Notes under the pieces: model-generated
Told to the model about the DNA's origin: nothing
Seen by the model: only the letters and a program-made list of their open reading frames with translations
The model's database searches: none
In this document: piece by piece, positions 45,399-54,450 of the stretch
How the letters are laid out: each line of letters begins with the position of its first letter
Numbering within the stretch: the first letter of the stretch is position 1
Program-made: the position numbers and the translations under genes
Origin: Methanolobus zinderi
Lineage (GTDB): Archaea > Halobacteriota > Methanosarcinia > Methanosarcinales > Methanosarcinaceae
Assembly (NCBI RefSeq): GCF_013388255.1
Contig: NZ_CP058215.1
Location: 1,240,001 to 1,304,000, forward strand
Direction of reading: 5' to 3'
DNA length: 64,000 nt

Positions 45399-47120
45399 AT
45401 GGGGTCTTTTGGGAAACTTGCAGACCTGTATTCTAAGATTGAAAAGATAAGTTCTCACAAGCAAATAGTTGAAACTCTGGCATCCTTTTTGACCGGGCTC
45501 GAGCCTGAGGATGTCAGGGTTGCCGCTTATCTTGCCCTTGGAGATATTGGTCCTAAGTTCGAGGATATCGATCTCGGACTCGGGGAAAAGCTCTGTATCA
45601 GGGCAATCTCCCTTGCATATGATATTCCAGAAGAGGATGTATCCGGTATTTTTTCCCGGCTTGGTGATCTTGGAGATGTGGCTTTCAAACTGGATGAAAG
45701 AAAGAGAAGCTCGGTGAGCATGCAGGATGTTTTTGAGCAGATGGTCAGGATAAGGGATAGCTCCGGTCCTGGCAGTCAGGGTGAAAAGGTATCTGTCCTG
45801 TCACAGCTTCTTGAGAAGTCCACATCCCTTGAGGCTAAATATGTTGTACGGATAGCCCTTGGGCAGCTAAGACTCGGATTCGGGGAGCAGTTCCTCATTG
45901 AAGCTCTGGCACTGGCCTTTACAGGCGACAGGAAGAATGCAAAAAAGATAGATGATAGCTACAACATATGCACGGATATCGGTGAACTTGCCGGATCACT
46001 TGCAGAACATGGGATCAATTCCCTTGGAAGTTTCTCAATAAAACCCGGTAGGCCTGTGAAAATGATGCTTGCAAAAAGAGTGGATAGCATTGAAGAGCTG
46101 AACAGGAAGTTCCGGGGTGAGATGGCAGCCGAGGAGAAGTATGACGGCGAGCGGGTGCAGATACATGTTGACGGGAAAGAGATCATGGCATTTTCCAGAA
46201 GACTGGAAAATATCTCAGAACAGTTTCCCGATGTGATAGAAGCCTTTCATGAAAGTGTCCAATCCCGGAAGATGGTCATCGACGGGGAGATCGTTGCATA
46301 CCGGGATTCGAATATACAGCCCTTTCAGGAACTTATGCAAAGAAGAAGGAAACACAATGTAGAAAAATACATGGAAAAAATACCGGTAGCTGTTTTTTGC
46401 TTTGACCTGATCTATCTTGACGGCAGATCCATGTTAAATGTTCCGTACTCTGAAAGAAGAAGATTACTTGAGAAGAACCTGCAGGAAACAGAGAGGATAA
46501 AACTCTCACGCAGGATAATAAGTTCCAATCTGGGTGAGATACAGGAGTTTTTTGACAGAACCGTTGATAAAGGACTTGAAGGTATAATCATCAAATCAGT
46601 TTCTGAAAAATCCATATACCAGCCCGGCAAAAGGGGCTGGCTCTGGGTAAAGTGGAAAAAAGAATATGCAAAAGGTATCAGGGAAACCTTTGATCTGGTG
46701 GTTGTGGGAAGTTATTACGGAAGAGGACGAAGGCATGGATCATTCGGTGCACTCCTGTGTGCGGTATTAAATGAAGAAGAGAACCGCTTTGAGACCTTCA
46801 CAAAGGTTGGGACAGGATTTACCGACGAGGATTTTGATGAGATGAACTCCTTGCTCGAAAACCATCTTATCGACAAAGCTCCTGCAAATGTAGTTATCAG
46901 TAAGGATATGGAACCTGATCTGTATGTGGACCCGTCTGTAGTCATAGAGGTACTGGGTTCGCAGATAACAAAAAGTCCGGCGCATACAGCCGGAAATGAT
47001 AACACTGAAAAAGGTTTTGCGCTCAGGTTCCCGAGGTTTTTGAGGATCAGGTATGATAAGGGACCTTCAGAAGCCACGACAGTTGAGGAAATAAAGGATA
47101 TGGAAGAGGAGTTTACATGA
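45399..47120 (+). CDS. lig: ATP-dependent DNA ligase
   Basis: Archaeal replicative/repair ligase, 573 residues from the ATG at 45399 (GGGG four bases before it); an upstream TTG at 45336 would add 21 unlikely residues. N-terminal DNA-binding domain, then the nucleotidyltransferase motif with the adenylated lysine K247 in EEKYDGERVQIH, motif III-IV region VDGEIVAYRD and GLEGIIIKS, motif V WVKWKKEY, and an OB-fold at the C-terminus. Stop overlaps polX by four bases. Confidence 0.95.
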   Translation: MGSFGKLADLYSKIEKISSHKQIVETLASFLTGLEPEDVRVAAYLALGDIGPKFEDIDLGLGEKLCIRAISLAYDIPEEDVSGIFSRLGDLGDVAFKLDERKRSSVSMQDVFEQMVRIRDSSGPGSQGEKVSVLSQLLEKSTSLEAKYVVRIALGQLRLGFGEQFLIEALALAFTGDRKNAKKIDDSYNICTDIGELAGSLAEHGINSLGSFSIKPGRPVKMMLAKRVDSIEELNRKFRGEMAAEEKYDGERVQIHVDGKEIMAFSRRLENISEQFPDVIEAFHESVQSRKMVIDGEIVAYRDSNIQPFQELMQRRRKHNVEKYMEKIPVAVFCFDLIYLDGRSMLNVPYSERRRLLEKNLQETERIKLSRRIISSNLGEIQEFFDRTVDKGLEGIIIKSVSEKSIYQPGKRGWLWVKWKKEYAKGIRETFDLVVVGSYYGRGRRHGSFGALLCAVLNEEENRFETFTKVGTGFTDEDFDEMNSLLENHLIDKAPANVVISKDMEPDLYVDPSVVIEVLGSQITKSPAHTAGNDNTEKGFALRFPRFLRIRYDKGPSEATTVEEIKDMEEEFT

Positions 47121-48850
47121 TCAATCGTGAGATCGCAGATATTCTGAACGAAGCAGCGGATATTCTCGAGTTCAACGGGGTTGAATGGAAGCCCCGTGCC
47201 TACAGAAGAGCTGCAAGAAAGATCGAGGACCTGAGTGAGGATATAAGGAATATCTACCGGAAAAGTGGAAAAAAGGGACTCGAGGATATACCAGGTGTAG
47301 GAAGCGGTATTGCGAATCACATTATCGAATATCTCGAAACCGGTAGAGTTGAAAAATTTGAAAGACTCAAAGAAGAATCACCAGGTGGTACCGGCGAGCT
47401 GGTGGAGATCAGAGGGCTTGGTCCGAAGAAGGTGAAAAAGCTGGTTGAGGAGCTGAATATCAAAACAGTCTCAGATCTTCGGGAAGCGGTGGAGGAACAT
47501 GAGATCAGGGAACTGGAGGGTTTCGGGGAAAAGACAGAAGAGAATATCCTCAAATCCATAATCCTGTTTGAGAAAAGTCATGAACGCATGCTTCTTGGAA
47601 AGGCCATGGGCCTGGCAGAGGATGTCCTGTTCTATATGCAGGAGAACAGTGAACTTGAGAAGATCGATTACGCGGGTTCCCTGCGCAGGATGAAGGAAAC
47701 CATTGGTGATATCGATATGCTGGTAATTTCCAGTGATCCTGAAAATGTCATGAAGACTTTTGTCAACATGGAAGATGCCGACAGGGTGGAATCCAGAGGT
47801 CTTACAAGAAGTACTGTGATTCTCAGGGGAGGGATACATGTTGACCTGAGGGTGGTCCCGGCAGAAAGTTACGGGGCAGCAATGCAGTATTTTACAGGTT
47901 CGAAGGATCATAACATTGCAATGAGGGATCTTGCCATATCAAAGGGCTATAAGCTGTCAGAATACGGTCTGTTCAGGAAGGATTCCGGTAAAATGGTAGA
48001 GGGTGCGGATGAAAAAAGTATCTACTCTAGACTTGGTCTGCAGTATATCCCGCCGGAACTCAGGGAGAACAGGGGAGAGATCGCTGCTGCCGGGAAGAAT
48101 GAGCTGCCGGAACTGTTAGAGCTCGGTGATATCAGGGGTGATCTGCATATCCACACGACTTTCAGTGAAGGAAGCGACAGTCTTGAGGAGATGGTAAAAG
48201 CTGCGGAAAATATGGGGTATGAGTATATTGCGATAACAGATCATTCAAGATCCCAGAGAATTGCCAGTGGTATGCAGATCGATGAACTGAGGCAGCAATG
48301 GGAGGAAATAGACAGGGTCGCAGGAGAATATGATATCCGGATTCTCAAAGGTGCCGAGGTTGACATTCTAAAAGACGGAAGCCTGGACTATCCGGATGAT
48401 ATCCTGGCTGAGCTGGATATTGTTGTGGGTTCTGTCCATTCTGGATTCAAGTCCCCGAAGGAGGAGATGACTGAAAGGATAGTGGCAGCACTTGAACACA
48501 GGTATATGGATATCCTGGGTCACCCATCCGGCAGGCTGATAGGTAAAAGGGAATCATATGAGGCTGATTTTGATACTGTATTTGAGACCGCAGTCAATAA
48601 CGGTAAAATTCTGGAGATAAACGCCCATCCTGAAAGACTTGATTTAAACGACAGGTTAATACTAAAAGCAAAGGAGTATGGCGTAAAGTTCAGCATCAAT
48701 ACAGACAGCCACTCGACATCCAATCTTTCTTTCATGAAGTTCGGAGTGGGACAGGCACGCAGGGGCTGGCTCACAAAGGATGATGATATTAATACATATT
48801 CCTATGACAGGCTCAGGCAATTGCTTGAAGATATAAGAAAAAGAAAATGA
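47117..48850 (+). CDS. polX: DNA polymerase/3'-5' exonuclease PolX
   Basis: 577 residues with the full PolX layout: N-terminal helix-hairpin-helix repeats (DIPGVGSGIANHI, EIRGLGPKKVKKLV), the polymerase palm (DYAGSLRRMKETIGDIDMLV with the catalytic D-x-D, HVDLRVVP with the third acidic residue), and a C-terminal PHP exonuclease domain (GDLHIHTTFSEGSD, EYIAITDHS, GSVHSGF, INTDSHS). Gap-filling repair polymerase. Coupled to the ligase by a 4-base overlap, a sensible base-excision repair pair. Confidence 0.95.
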   Translation: MINREIADILNEAADILEFNGVEWKPRAYRRAARKIEDLSEDIRNIYRKSGKKGLEDIPGVGSGIANHIIEYLETGRVEKFERLKEESPGGTGELVEIRGLGPKKVKKLVEELNIKTVSDLREAVEEHEIRELEGFGEKTEENILKSIILFEKSHERMLLGKAMGLAEDVLFYMQENSELEKIDYAGSLRRMKETIGDIDMLVISSDPENVMKTFVNMEDADRVESRGLTRSTVILRGGIHVDLRVVPAESYGAAMQYFTGSKDHNIAMRDLAISKGYKLSEYGLFRKDSGKMVEGADEKSIYSRLGLQYIPPELRENRGEIAAAGKNELPELLELGDIRGDLHIHTTFSEGSDSLEEMVKAAENMGYEYIAITDHSRSQRIASGMQIDELRQQWEEIDRVAGEYDIRILKGAEVDILKDGSLDYPDDILAELDIVVGSVHSGFKSPKEEMTERIVAALEHRYMDILGHPSGRLIGKRESYEADFDTVFETAVNNGKILEINAHPERLDLNDRLILKAKEYGVKFSINTDSHSTSNLSFMKFGVGQARRGWLTKDDDINTYSYDRLRQLLEDIRKRK

Positions 48851-48882
48851 AGATGCAGGAAATGAAAATTAAATTTTTGTTT

Positions 48883-49422
48883 TTACTTCCTGTACCAGTA
48901 AATGGCTGATAGTACTCCGAGTCCTGTCAGAATGGCACCGAATCCCGGAGCCTGTTCCTCGGATATCGGGCTTTCTACAGGTTCGTCAGTGGTTTCCTGT
49001 TCCGGACTGTTATTTGCGGATTCGCTTGTGTTTTCAGCAACCTGCTCACCTGCAGGATCGCTTTCATTCACCACAGTCACATCGGATGGATCAATATCCT
49101 GTGTTCCGGGATTATCTTCCGGATCTCCCGGGAATGTCAGAGAATTGATTTCCTCAAGGTTTGTAAAGCCGTCCTCATCGGAATCCAGGCTTTCAATGGA
49201 AGCGAAATCCATGCCACTTTCCTGATAGGCTATTCCGTAAGGATTCCTGGTACCTCCTCCATTAGGATTGACATGACAGGTATTGCATGTATCAAGTTTT
49301 GTGTCTTCGGTACCGTATTGATCGTTGAAATTCGCAAGATATGCAGGTCTTGCTGATACGATCAATGAGCCCAGTAATAGTATTGTCACTAATAAGGAAA
49401 CGACAATTATTTTGTTTCTCAT
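48883..49422 (-). CDS. Surface protein with c-type heme motif, EF-hand and PGF-CTERM anchor
   Basis: 179 residues. Signal peptide at 1-24; a single CxxCH heme motif C46-N-T-C49-H50 in a short domain; a calcium-loop D80-x-D82-x-D84-G85 ... E91 of the EF-hand/dockerin type; a long Glu/Asp/Asn/Ser spacer with N-glycosylation sequons; and a C-terminal PGF-CTERM signal APGF + helix + WYRK. The layout puts one heme outside the membrane on a flexible stalk in the S-layer. No other cytochrome gene is near. Electron transfer is inferred from the heme motif. Confidence 0.8.
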   Translation of the reverse strand: MRNKIIVVSLLVTILLLGSLIVSARPAYLANFNDQYGTEDTKLDTCNTCHVNPNGGGTRNPYGIAYQESGMDFASIESLDSDEDGFTNLEEINSLTFPGDPEDNPGTQDIDPSDVTVVNESDPAGEQVAENTSESANNSPEQETTDEPVESPISEEQAPGFGAILTGLGVLSAIYWYRK

Positions 49423-49610
49423 AGATCCACCACACTTCCAGTAAGGATACTTATTCGTTATGTATTTAAGTGTTTTTGTCCGTGCAGGAAAATTGCCTGG
49501 CGTGTTCCGTAACGGGACGATATTAACTATGTCATAATTATTTTGAGTTAATAAAATATTTGTATTATGTGTGATTTATTAAAAGTGTATTATTTGAAGG
49601 AAACTTGGTC

Positions 49611-50315
49611 ATGAGACTGATAAATCGTATCTTGATGTGTATCATGCTAGTGATTATCGTTATAATACCTGCGCATGCTGACATAATGCCACCTGGAATG
49701 AAATCTTTCGACAGGTGTGTGAAAATATCGAATATTGAAGAGTTTCCCGATGTGGTTTTCATAGGTTACATTACAGGCCCTGTGATCCGGTGTGAGAATC
49801 CATATATCATTTCGTCCGATGAATGTTTGACACAGTTCTACAAAGCCAATGACCTGACAATTTATGCTGTTGATAGGGATTATCTTGATAAAACAGGACT
49901 GGAGAATATCGATTTTGAAACAGATCCCAATATTTTGGGTTATACACTGGAGATAAATCCTGATTGGGAGTATACGATAATAGCAAATCCACTGGTCAAA
50001 GAAGAGATATATTATTCAATAGCAGGTTTCAATGATACTGAGTTAATACTTTATGAATCAAAAAAGATATCAAGATATGTTGGGTTACCTGACAGAACTG
50101 AAATCTTCGAAGAACCCGAAGTGAATGATCTGAGATTGACTATTAATTCATCTTTGCCGGATTCACAAGAGAATTCACCGGATCTGCGAAAATCGGAGAA
50201 CTTCACTGAAGATTTAGACCTCTCCTCTCCACGTGAAACGGAGACTGCTCAAAGTTCGATCCTTGATGAAGTGGTATGCTATTTCAAGGACTTGTTTGGT
50301 GCAGTTCGGGGATGA
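49611..50315 (+). CDS. Exported hypothetical protein
   Basis: 234 residues. Hydrophobic N-terminal segment (residues 5-22) with a signal-peptidase-like end AHADI, then a soluble alpha/beta region with four cysteines (FDRCVKI, VIRCENP, SDECLTQ, DEVVCYF) and a Ser/Asp/Pro-rich C-terminal part. No family recognised. Its stop codon overlaps the next start (ATGA), so the two are cotranslated. Confidence 0.65.
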   Translation: MRLINRILMCIMLVIIVIIPAHADIMPPGMKSFDRCVKISNIEEFPDVVFIGYITGPVIRCENPYIISSDECLTQFYKANDLTIYAVDRDYLDKTGLENIDFETDPNILGYTLEINPDWEYTIIANPLVKEEIYYSIAGFNDTELILYESKKISRYVGLPDRTEIFEEPEVNDLRLTINSSLPDSQENSPDLRKSENFTEDLDLSSPRETETAQSSILDEVVCYFKDLFGAVRG

Positions 50316-50683
50316 CGGTGATGAATTATGAATATAGTTTCTTGCTGTCTTTGTTTCTTACAGTTATTGTCGAAACCTCGGTTTTGTTCATTGTTGCCAG
50401 ATGTTTTCTCATTAGAGATACGTCCCATCTAAGTAATGGCCTTCTCTTATTTGCAGGCATTTTTGCATCTTTTTCGACCCTACCTTATCTATGGTTCATA
50501 TTGCCTGTGTTCATCAAACCTTACTATCTGTATGCTGCAGTCGGAGAATTCCTGGTTGTTCTGATTGAATGCGTATTCTATTATTTTGTATTGAGAATTG
50601 GTTCCAGAAAAGCTCTTTTTTTATCATTTGTATGTAACCTTGCATCATTTCTGACAGGTTTGATGTTGAATCTTATTTATTGA
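50312..50683 (+). CDS. Small polytopic membrane protein
   Basis: 123 residues with four hydrophobic helices and no charged motif. ATG at 50312 overlaps the preceding stop; alternative ATG at 50321. Coupling suggests it forms a complex with the exported protein before it. Function unknown. Confidence 0.6.
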   Translation: MTVMNYEYSFLLSLFLTVIVETSVLFIVARCFLIRDTSHLSNGLLLFAGIFASFSTLPYLWFILPVFIKPYYLYAAVGEFLVVLIECVFYYFVLRIGSRKALFLSFVCNLASFLTGLMLNLIY

Positions 50684-50748
50684 AGAATAAGCTAATCAGA
50701 TATCTTAAATGGCAAAGTTATTAATGAAATTCAGACACTTTTTTGTTT

Positions 50749-51267
50749 ATGGAATTTGAGGACGAAGGATTTGAAGAGGAAACTTTTGAAGGTCTCGATC
50801 TTACAGGCGTATCCTTTAAAAATTCAAAGTTTGTGGACTGTATTTTTAAGAACTGCAATCTATCTAATGTGAATCTGAACAATACCAAATTCCAGAATGT
50901 GAAATTCATAAACTGCAAGGTCATGGGACTGGATTTTTCAACATGTAACGATTTCATACTCACGATCGGATTAGAAGATTCCTTCATCTCCTATTCCGTG
51001 TTCTCCGACATGAAATTTGAAAACACTGATTTTATCAACTGCCGGATAAATGGCTGTGATTTTGTGAACACAGGTCTTAAAGGTGCCAGTTTTGAAAATT
51101 CGGATCTTGAGGACAGCATTTTCAGGAACAGCAACCTAAGTTTTGCATCTTTCAGAAATGCAAGGAATTATGATATTGACCCCAACGAGAATTTCCTTAA
51201 AAAGACCAAATTCTCGGTTCCTGAGGTCATCTCTCTTCTGAATTCTTTTGATATTGAGATTGTTTGA
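50749..51267 (+). CDS. Pentapeptide-repeat protein
   Basis: 172 residues. Residues about 10-140 are tandem A(D/N)LXX-like five-residue repeats with phenylalanine or leucine in the core position (FEGLDLTGVSFKNSKFVDC, NLSNVNLNNTKFQNVKF), forming a right-handed beta-helix; the C-terminal ~35 residues are different. Such proteins may mimic DNA or bind partners; no target can be named. No ribosome site is seen, so it may be leaderless. Confidence 0.8.
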   Translation: MEFEDEGFEEETFEGLDLTGVSFKNSKFVDCIFKNCNLSNVNLNNTKFQNVKFINCKVMGLDFSTCNDFILTIGLEDSFISYSVFSDMKFENTDFINCRINGCDFVNTGLKGASFENSDLEDSIFRNSNLSFASFRNARNYDIDPNENFLKKTKFSVPEVISLLNSFDIEIV

Positions 51268-51367
51268 ATTATTTAACAAAAGGTTGCCTTGGGATGGATT
51301 TTAATCTCATTTACTTAACTGTGATGCGAAGGCCAATAGTTTTGGCATTTGATAATCTTTTATTTTT

Positions 51368-53752
51368 TCAGGAGTTTGTAGAAATAGGCCGGAGGACGCA
51401 GGCAATCCAGTTCAGTCCCGGATATTCCCTATATCCCTTGGTCCGGCATGCGCCATAGATGTATTTCTGGTCATTGAATTCAAAAATGCCGGAAACCTTC
51501 TCTCCTGACTGCAGAGCTAAAACTTCAGTCGGAAGAGTAAGGACAGAACCAACAGAAAAATCCACCTCGTCTGTTGTCTCGATTACTTCAAAATCCCTGT
51601 TAACGTAAACAGCAACACTGCCGGAGATTACATTTCCGTTCCTGTCCTTGGGAAGACATGTTGACAATATCGTTTTTGCTTCAGTGTCCCAATCGAACAG
51701 GATGCCCAATACTCCAATAGCTTCACCTTCCCGGTTTCCATTTTCGCGAATGCCGCCGGCATAGGTCAGAGACCGGTGCTTATCCTTTTCCAGAGGGGAG
51801 TTCATGACGTCCTGAACAACATATTGATTTGACTGTGAAGTAAGGGCTCCTTCCTGGAACCAGATATGATCAGACACATCAAGTCCACCAAGTTCACTCA
51901 TTAATTCTGTATCAGAACAGGCTTTGATAATACCATTCGAATCTGCCAGAACCAGATTCCTGTACATGGTATAACTGCCATTGATAACTTTTAGCCGATT
52001 ACTTGCTTTCATAAATTCCTTTTCAGATGGATTTAGAAGCGCTTTCCAGAAATATTCATCAGTTGACCACCAGCGAATATCAGCCGACCTTTCAAAGAGG
52101 TTTCTGTCAATCAGATCGATTGCCTGCTTGGCAAAGTTTTCCAGTGTCCTTAAATTCAATTGCAGTTCGACGGCTGCCATTTCCTGCAGCAGTTCTTCCA
52201 TTTTCGACGTAATGAAATTGCTGGATTGAGTTATCTGTTTGAAGATTGGTCCCAGCTGTTCACCACGTTTTCCCATTTTTGAGGCATATATGGTCCCGTT
52301 AAGCGATATCAATTGAATTTCATTTTTATCATTCTGTATTTTTGCATAGGTCTGCTTGTTTATTTCCGGATTGATATTGGAATTCATTAACTCCTTTGAT
52401 TCGATATAATATTCATCAGCCTGAACCGTGTCCGCAAAAATATGAGATTTGGGAAGAATGACATGCGAACTCCAGCCAAGCCCGCGATATTCCAGATATC
52501 CATCTGTTCTGGATGAAAAGATAGCGGAGTCGACTCCTTCAAAAGCCATATAGGTATTAACCTGTTCGCCATCAGCTAAGGCACGGTTATTTCTGGGGAT
52601 ATGCGCTCTTTTCCCAACCTCGAGTATGTCTTCATCTGTTGAGGCGATAATTTTTCCGTCACTGCTGGTAAACATCGAATAACAGCCATCCTGTATGATT
52701 CCCGCCTGAGTCAAAGGCATATACTCATCCAGGATGATCTTTGCTTCTCCCTGAAAATCAAAAAAGATGCCCATGGCTCCAAGCACGTTACCATTCTCAT
52801 CGCTGTCTTCACGAACAGCAGTCGAATATACCAGGGAAAGCTGCTCCTCCACGCTGGATGGACAAATATCCTGGGCAATATATTCTGTTCCGTTATGGGT
52901 TTTCAAAGCTCTGGTAAACCAATCTTCATCGTTTACTCTTATACCTAAAAATTCTGATCTTCTAAGGCTGTTCGAGTTGGCGATGATATATCCTTCGGAA
53001 TCGGCAATGACCAGGTCCCGATAAAGTGTATAGGAATTCTTGATATCTTCCAGCCGATAACATGCAAAAGAGATCCTGGAATCCAGGTCCACCAGATTCT
53101 GCAAAAAATCCTCCAGATCCTTTCGATCTTTTTCACCACCCTGAAATTCAAGGCAATGGTGTTTGAATCTTTCGATAAAGTCTTTTAATGCTCCATCTCT
53201 TAATAAGCCTGAAAAATTTCTGAGATTATCGGCGATTGAAAGAGAGGCATTCTTTCCCTCAGTAGTTGTCGGTTCATGAGGTTCAGACCGACTTGGGTAT
53301 TCCTCCAGAATTTGCAAAATAGATACCGCGTTTTGTTTGGTATTTTCGTAAAATGAAATACATTCGCTAAAAGCTGTTTCCAGTGCCCACCATCTCACAT
53401 CGCAAGTCCGCTCCAGAAGATTCCTGTCAATGGTGTTGATCTTATTATAGGCAGTAGTATGAAGAATCGATTCATGTTGTTCTTCTTTAGCGATATAGTA
53501 TTGATCAAATAGCTTCTTTGTGATCTGCAATAATTGTCTTGAAAAATTTTCCACACTTTTCATTAGTTCTGTGATCTGATCCCTTTCAGTTGAATTCTCA
53601 CTAACCGCAACAGCTATGGCCTCTCCATAAAAACATACCGGAATAATAACATTCAATTCACTGACGATTTCTTCATAGAACTCTCGATGTTCAAAACGTA
53701 TTGAAGGATCAAAGACACTAAAACTTTTTTTCTCACCAATCTCAATTACCAT
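51368..53752 (-). CDS. Soluble protein with two repeated helix-Cache modules
   Basis: A 794-residue protein without signal peptide or membrane helix. It contains two copies of one module: a helix with the motif DRNLLERTCDVRWW (residue ~110) or DRNLFERSADIRWW (~570), followed by a Cache-like sensor domain (SYTLYRDLVIADSEGYIIANS ... VLGAMGIFFDFQGEA; SYTMYRNLVLADSNGIIKACS ... VLGILFDWDTEA). ATG 53752 has GGGGTGA 6 bases upstream. Cache domains usually face outside; here they must sense a cytoplasmic ligand. There is no output domain such as MCP or kinase. Divergent from the MarR-like gene. Confidence 0.78.
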   Translation of the reverse strand: MVIEIGEKKSFSVFDPSIRFEHREFYEEIVSELNVIIPVCFYGEAIAVAVSENSTERDQITELMKSVENFSRQLLQITKKLFDQYYIAKEEQHESILHTTAYNKINTIDRNLLERTCDVRWWALETAFSECISFYENTKQNAVSILQILEEYPSRSEPHEPTTTEGKNASLSIADNLRNFSGLLRDGALKDFIERFKHHCLEFQGGEKDRKDLEDFLQNLVDLDSRISFACYRLEDIKNSYTLYRDLVIADSEGYIIANSNSLRRSEFLGIRVNDEDWFTRALKTHNGTEYIAQDICPSSVEEQLSLVYSTAVREDSDENGNVLGAMGIFFDFQGEAKIILDEYMPLTQAGIIQDGCYSMFTSSDGKIIASTDEDILEVGKRAHIPRNNRALADGEQVNTYMAFEGVDSAIFSSRTDGYLEYRGLGWSSHVILPKSHIFADTVQADEYYIESKELMNSNINPEINKQTYAKIQNDKNEIQLISLNGTIYASKMGKRGEQLGPIFKQITQSSNFITSKMEELLQEMAAVELQLNLRTLENFAKQAIDLIDRNLFERSADIRWWSTDEYFWKALLNPSEKEFMKASNRLKVINGSYTMYRNLVLADSNGIIKACSDTELMSELGGLDVSDHIWFQEGALTSQSNQYVVQDVMNSPLEKDKHRSLTYAGGIRENGNREGEAIGVLGILFDWDTEAKTILSTCLPKDRNGNVISGSVAVYVNRDFEVIETTDEVDFSVGSVLTLPTEVLALQSGEKVSGIFEFNDQKYIYGACRTKGYREYPGLNWIACVLRPISTNS

Positions 53753-53929
53753 GGACATTCACCCCTTTTATTCTTTGGTTCCAGATTTTAGCCTGTTTTT
53801 TAAATCAAAGACAAGTATTTTTCATATGTAAAATACCAGAAGTAGCCTTCCTATATATTGTATATAAGTATTTGTATATATTATTTTTGAATTAATTTTC
53901 TTCAGGAGGTAGTTGCAAAAGCTTTATAA

Positions 53930-53948
53930 TTAGGAAAAGCCTAACTAA
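53930..53948. promoter_or_regulatory. Operator-like element before the marR gene (copy 1)
   Basis: TTAGGAAAAGCCTAACTAA, with inverted arms TTAGG/CCTAA. It lies just after a TATA-like CTTTATAATT (about 53922-53931) and before the MarR ATG at 53966. A related sequence precedes lon (54403-54421), 15 of 19 bases the same. Probable MarR binding site. Confidence 0.55.
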
Positions 53949-53965
53949 CTATCCGGACAGGGAGC

Positions 53966-54385
53966 ATGAAAGAAAAAAGAGAGCATTTGTACGTAATTTT
54001 TGATAATCTGTTGCGGATTAAAAGTGAATGCTCTACTGAGGTCTTCTCCGGATGTCAGTTGTCGGACATTAGTGTGAAGCAGATAGAATACCTGAAGATT
54101 ATAGATGAACACGGAAAAGTGACATTCAGCGGTCTTGCCAGAATAACCAGCAATTCCAAACCCACGATTACGGAGATGGTCAACAAGTTCGTAAAAATGG
54201 ATTGCGTGTATCGGGAAAGGTCTCCCGATGATGGCAGGATGTTCTATATACGTCTGACAGAGAAAGGACAGACGATAGCCCGCGCCGAAGAGAAAGCCCT
54301 GATGCAGTTAATTGAGAAAATGACAGATTCACTTGACGAAAGAGAAATGGATGTTCTGATAAGCATCCTGAGAAAAGTGAGATAA
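53966..54385 (+). CDS. MarR family regulator
   Basis: 139 residues with the MarR winged helix: VKQIEYLKIIDEHGKVTFSGLARITSNSKPTITEMVNKF and the wing SPDDGRMFYIRLTEKG, flanked by dimerisation helices. ATG after GGGAG. It sits upstream of lon on the same strand with a shared 19-base element before both genes, so it probably represses itself and lon in response to a small molecule or stress. Ligand unknown. Confidence 0.88.
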   Translation: MKEKREHLYVIFDNLLRIKSECSTEVFSGCQLSDISVKQIEYLKIIDEHGKVTFSGLARITSNSKPTITEMVNKFVKMDCVYRERSPDDGRMFYIRLTEKGQTIARAEEKALMQLIEKMTDSLDEREMDVLISILRKVR

Positions 54386-54402
54386 TTTTTTTCTGTCTAT
54401 AG

Positions 54403-54421
54403 TTAGGCAAAACTGAACTAA
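54403..54421. promoter_or_regulatory. Operator-like element before lon (copy 2)
   Basis: TTAGGCAAAACTGAACTAA, similar to the element before the marR gene (53930-53948). It sits 18 bases after the MarR stop and 30 bases before the Lon ATG. Confidence 0.5.
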
Positions 54422-54450
54422 ATATTTACGATAATCACGAGTGACAAATA

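Noticed and set aside
46715-47320. 201-residue minus-strand frame across the lig/polX junction
   Set aside because: Antisense to two well-supported genes whose motifs are intact; no ribosome site.
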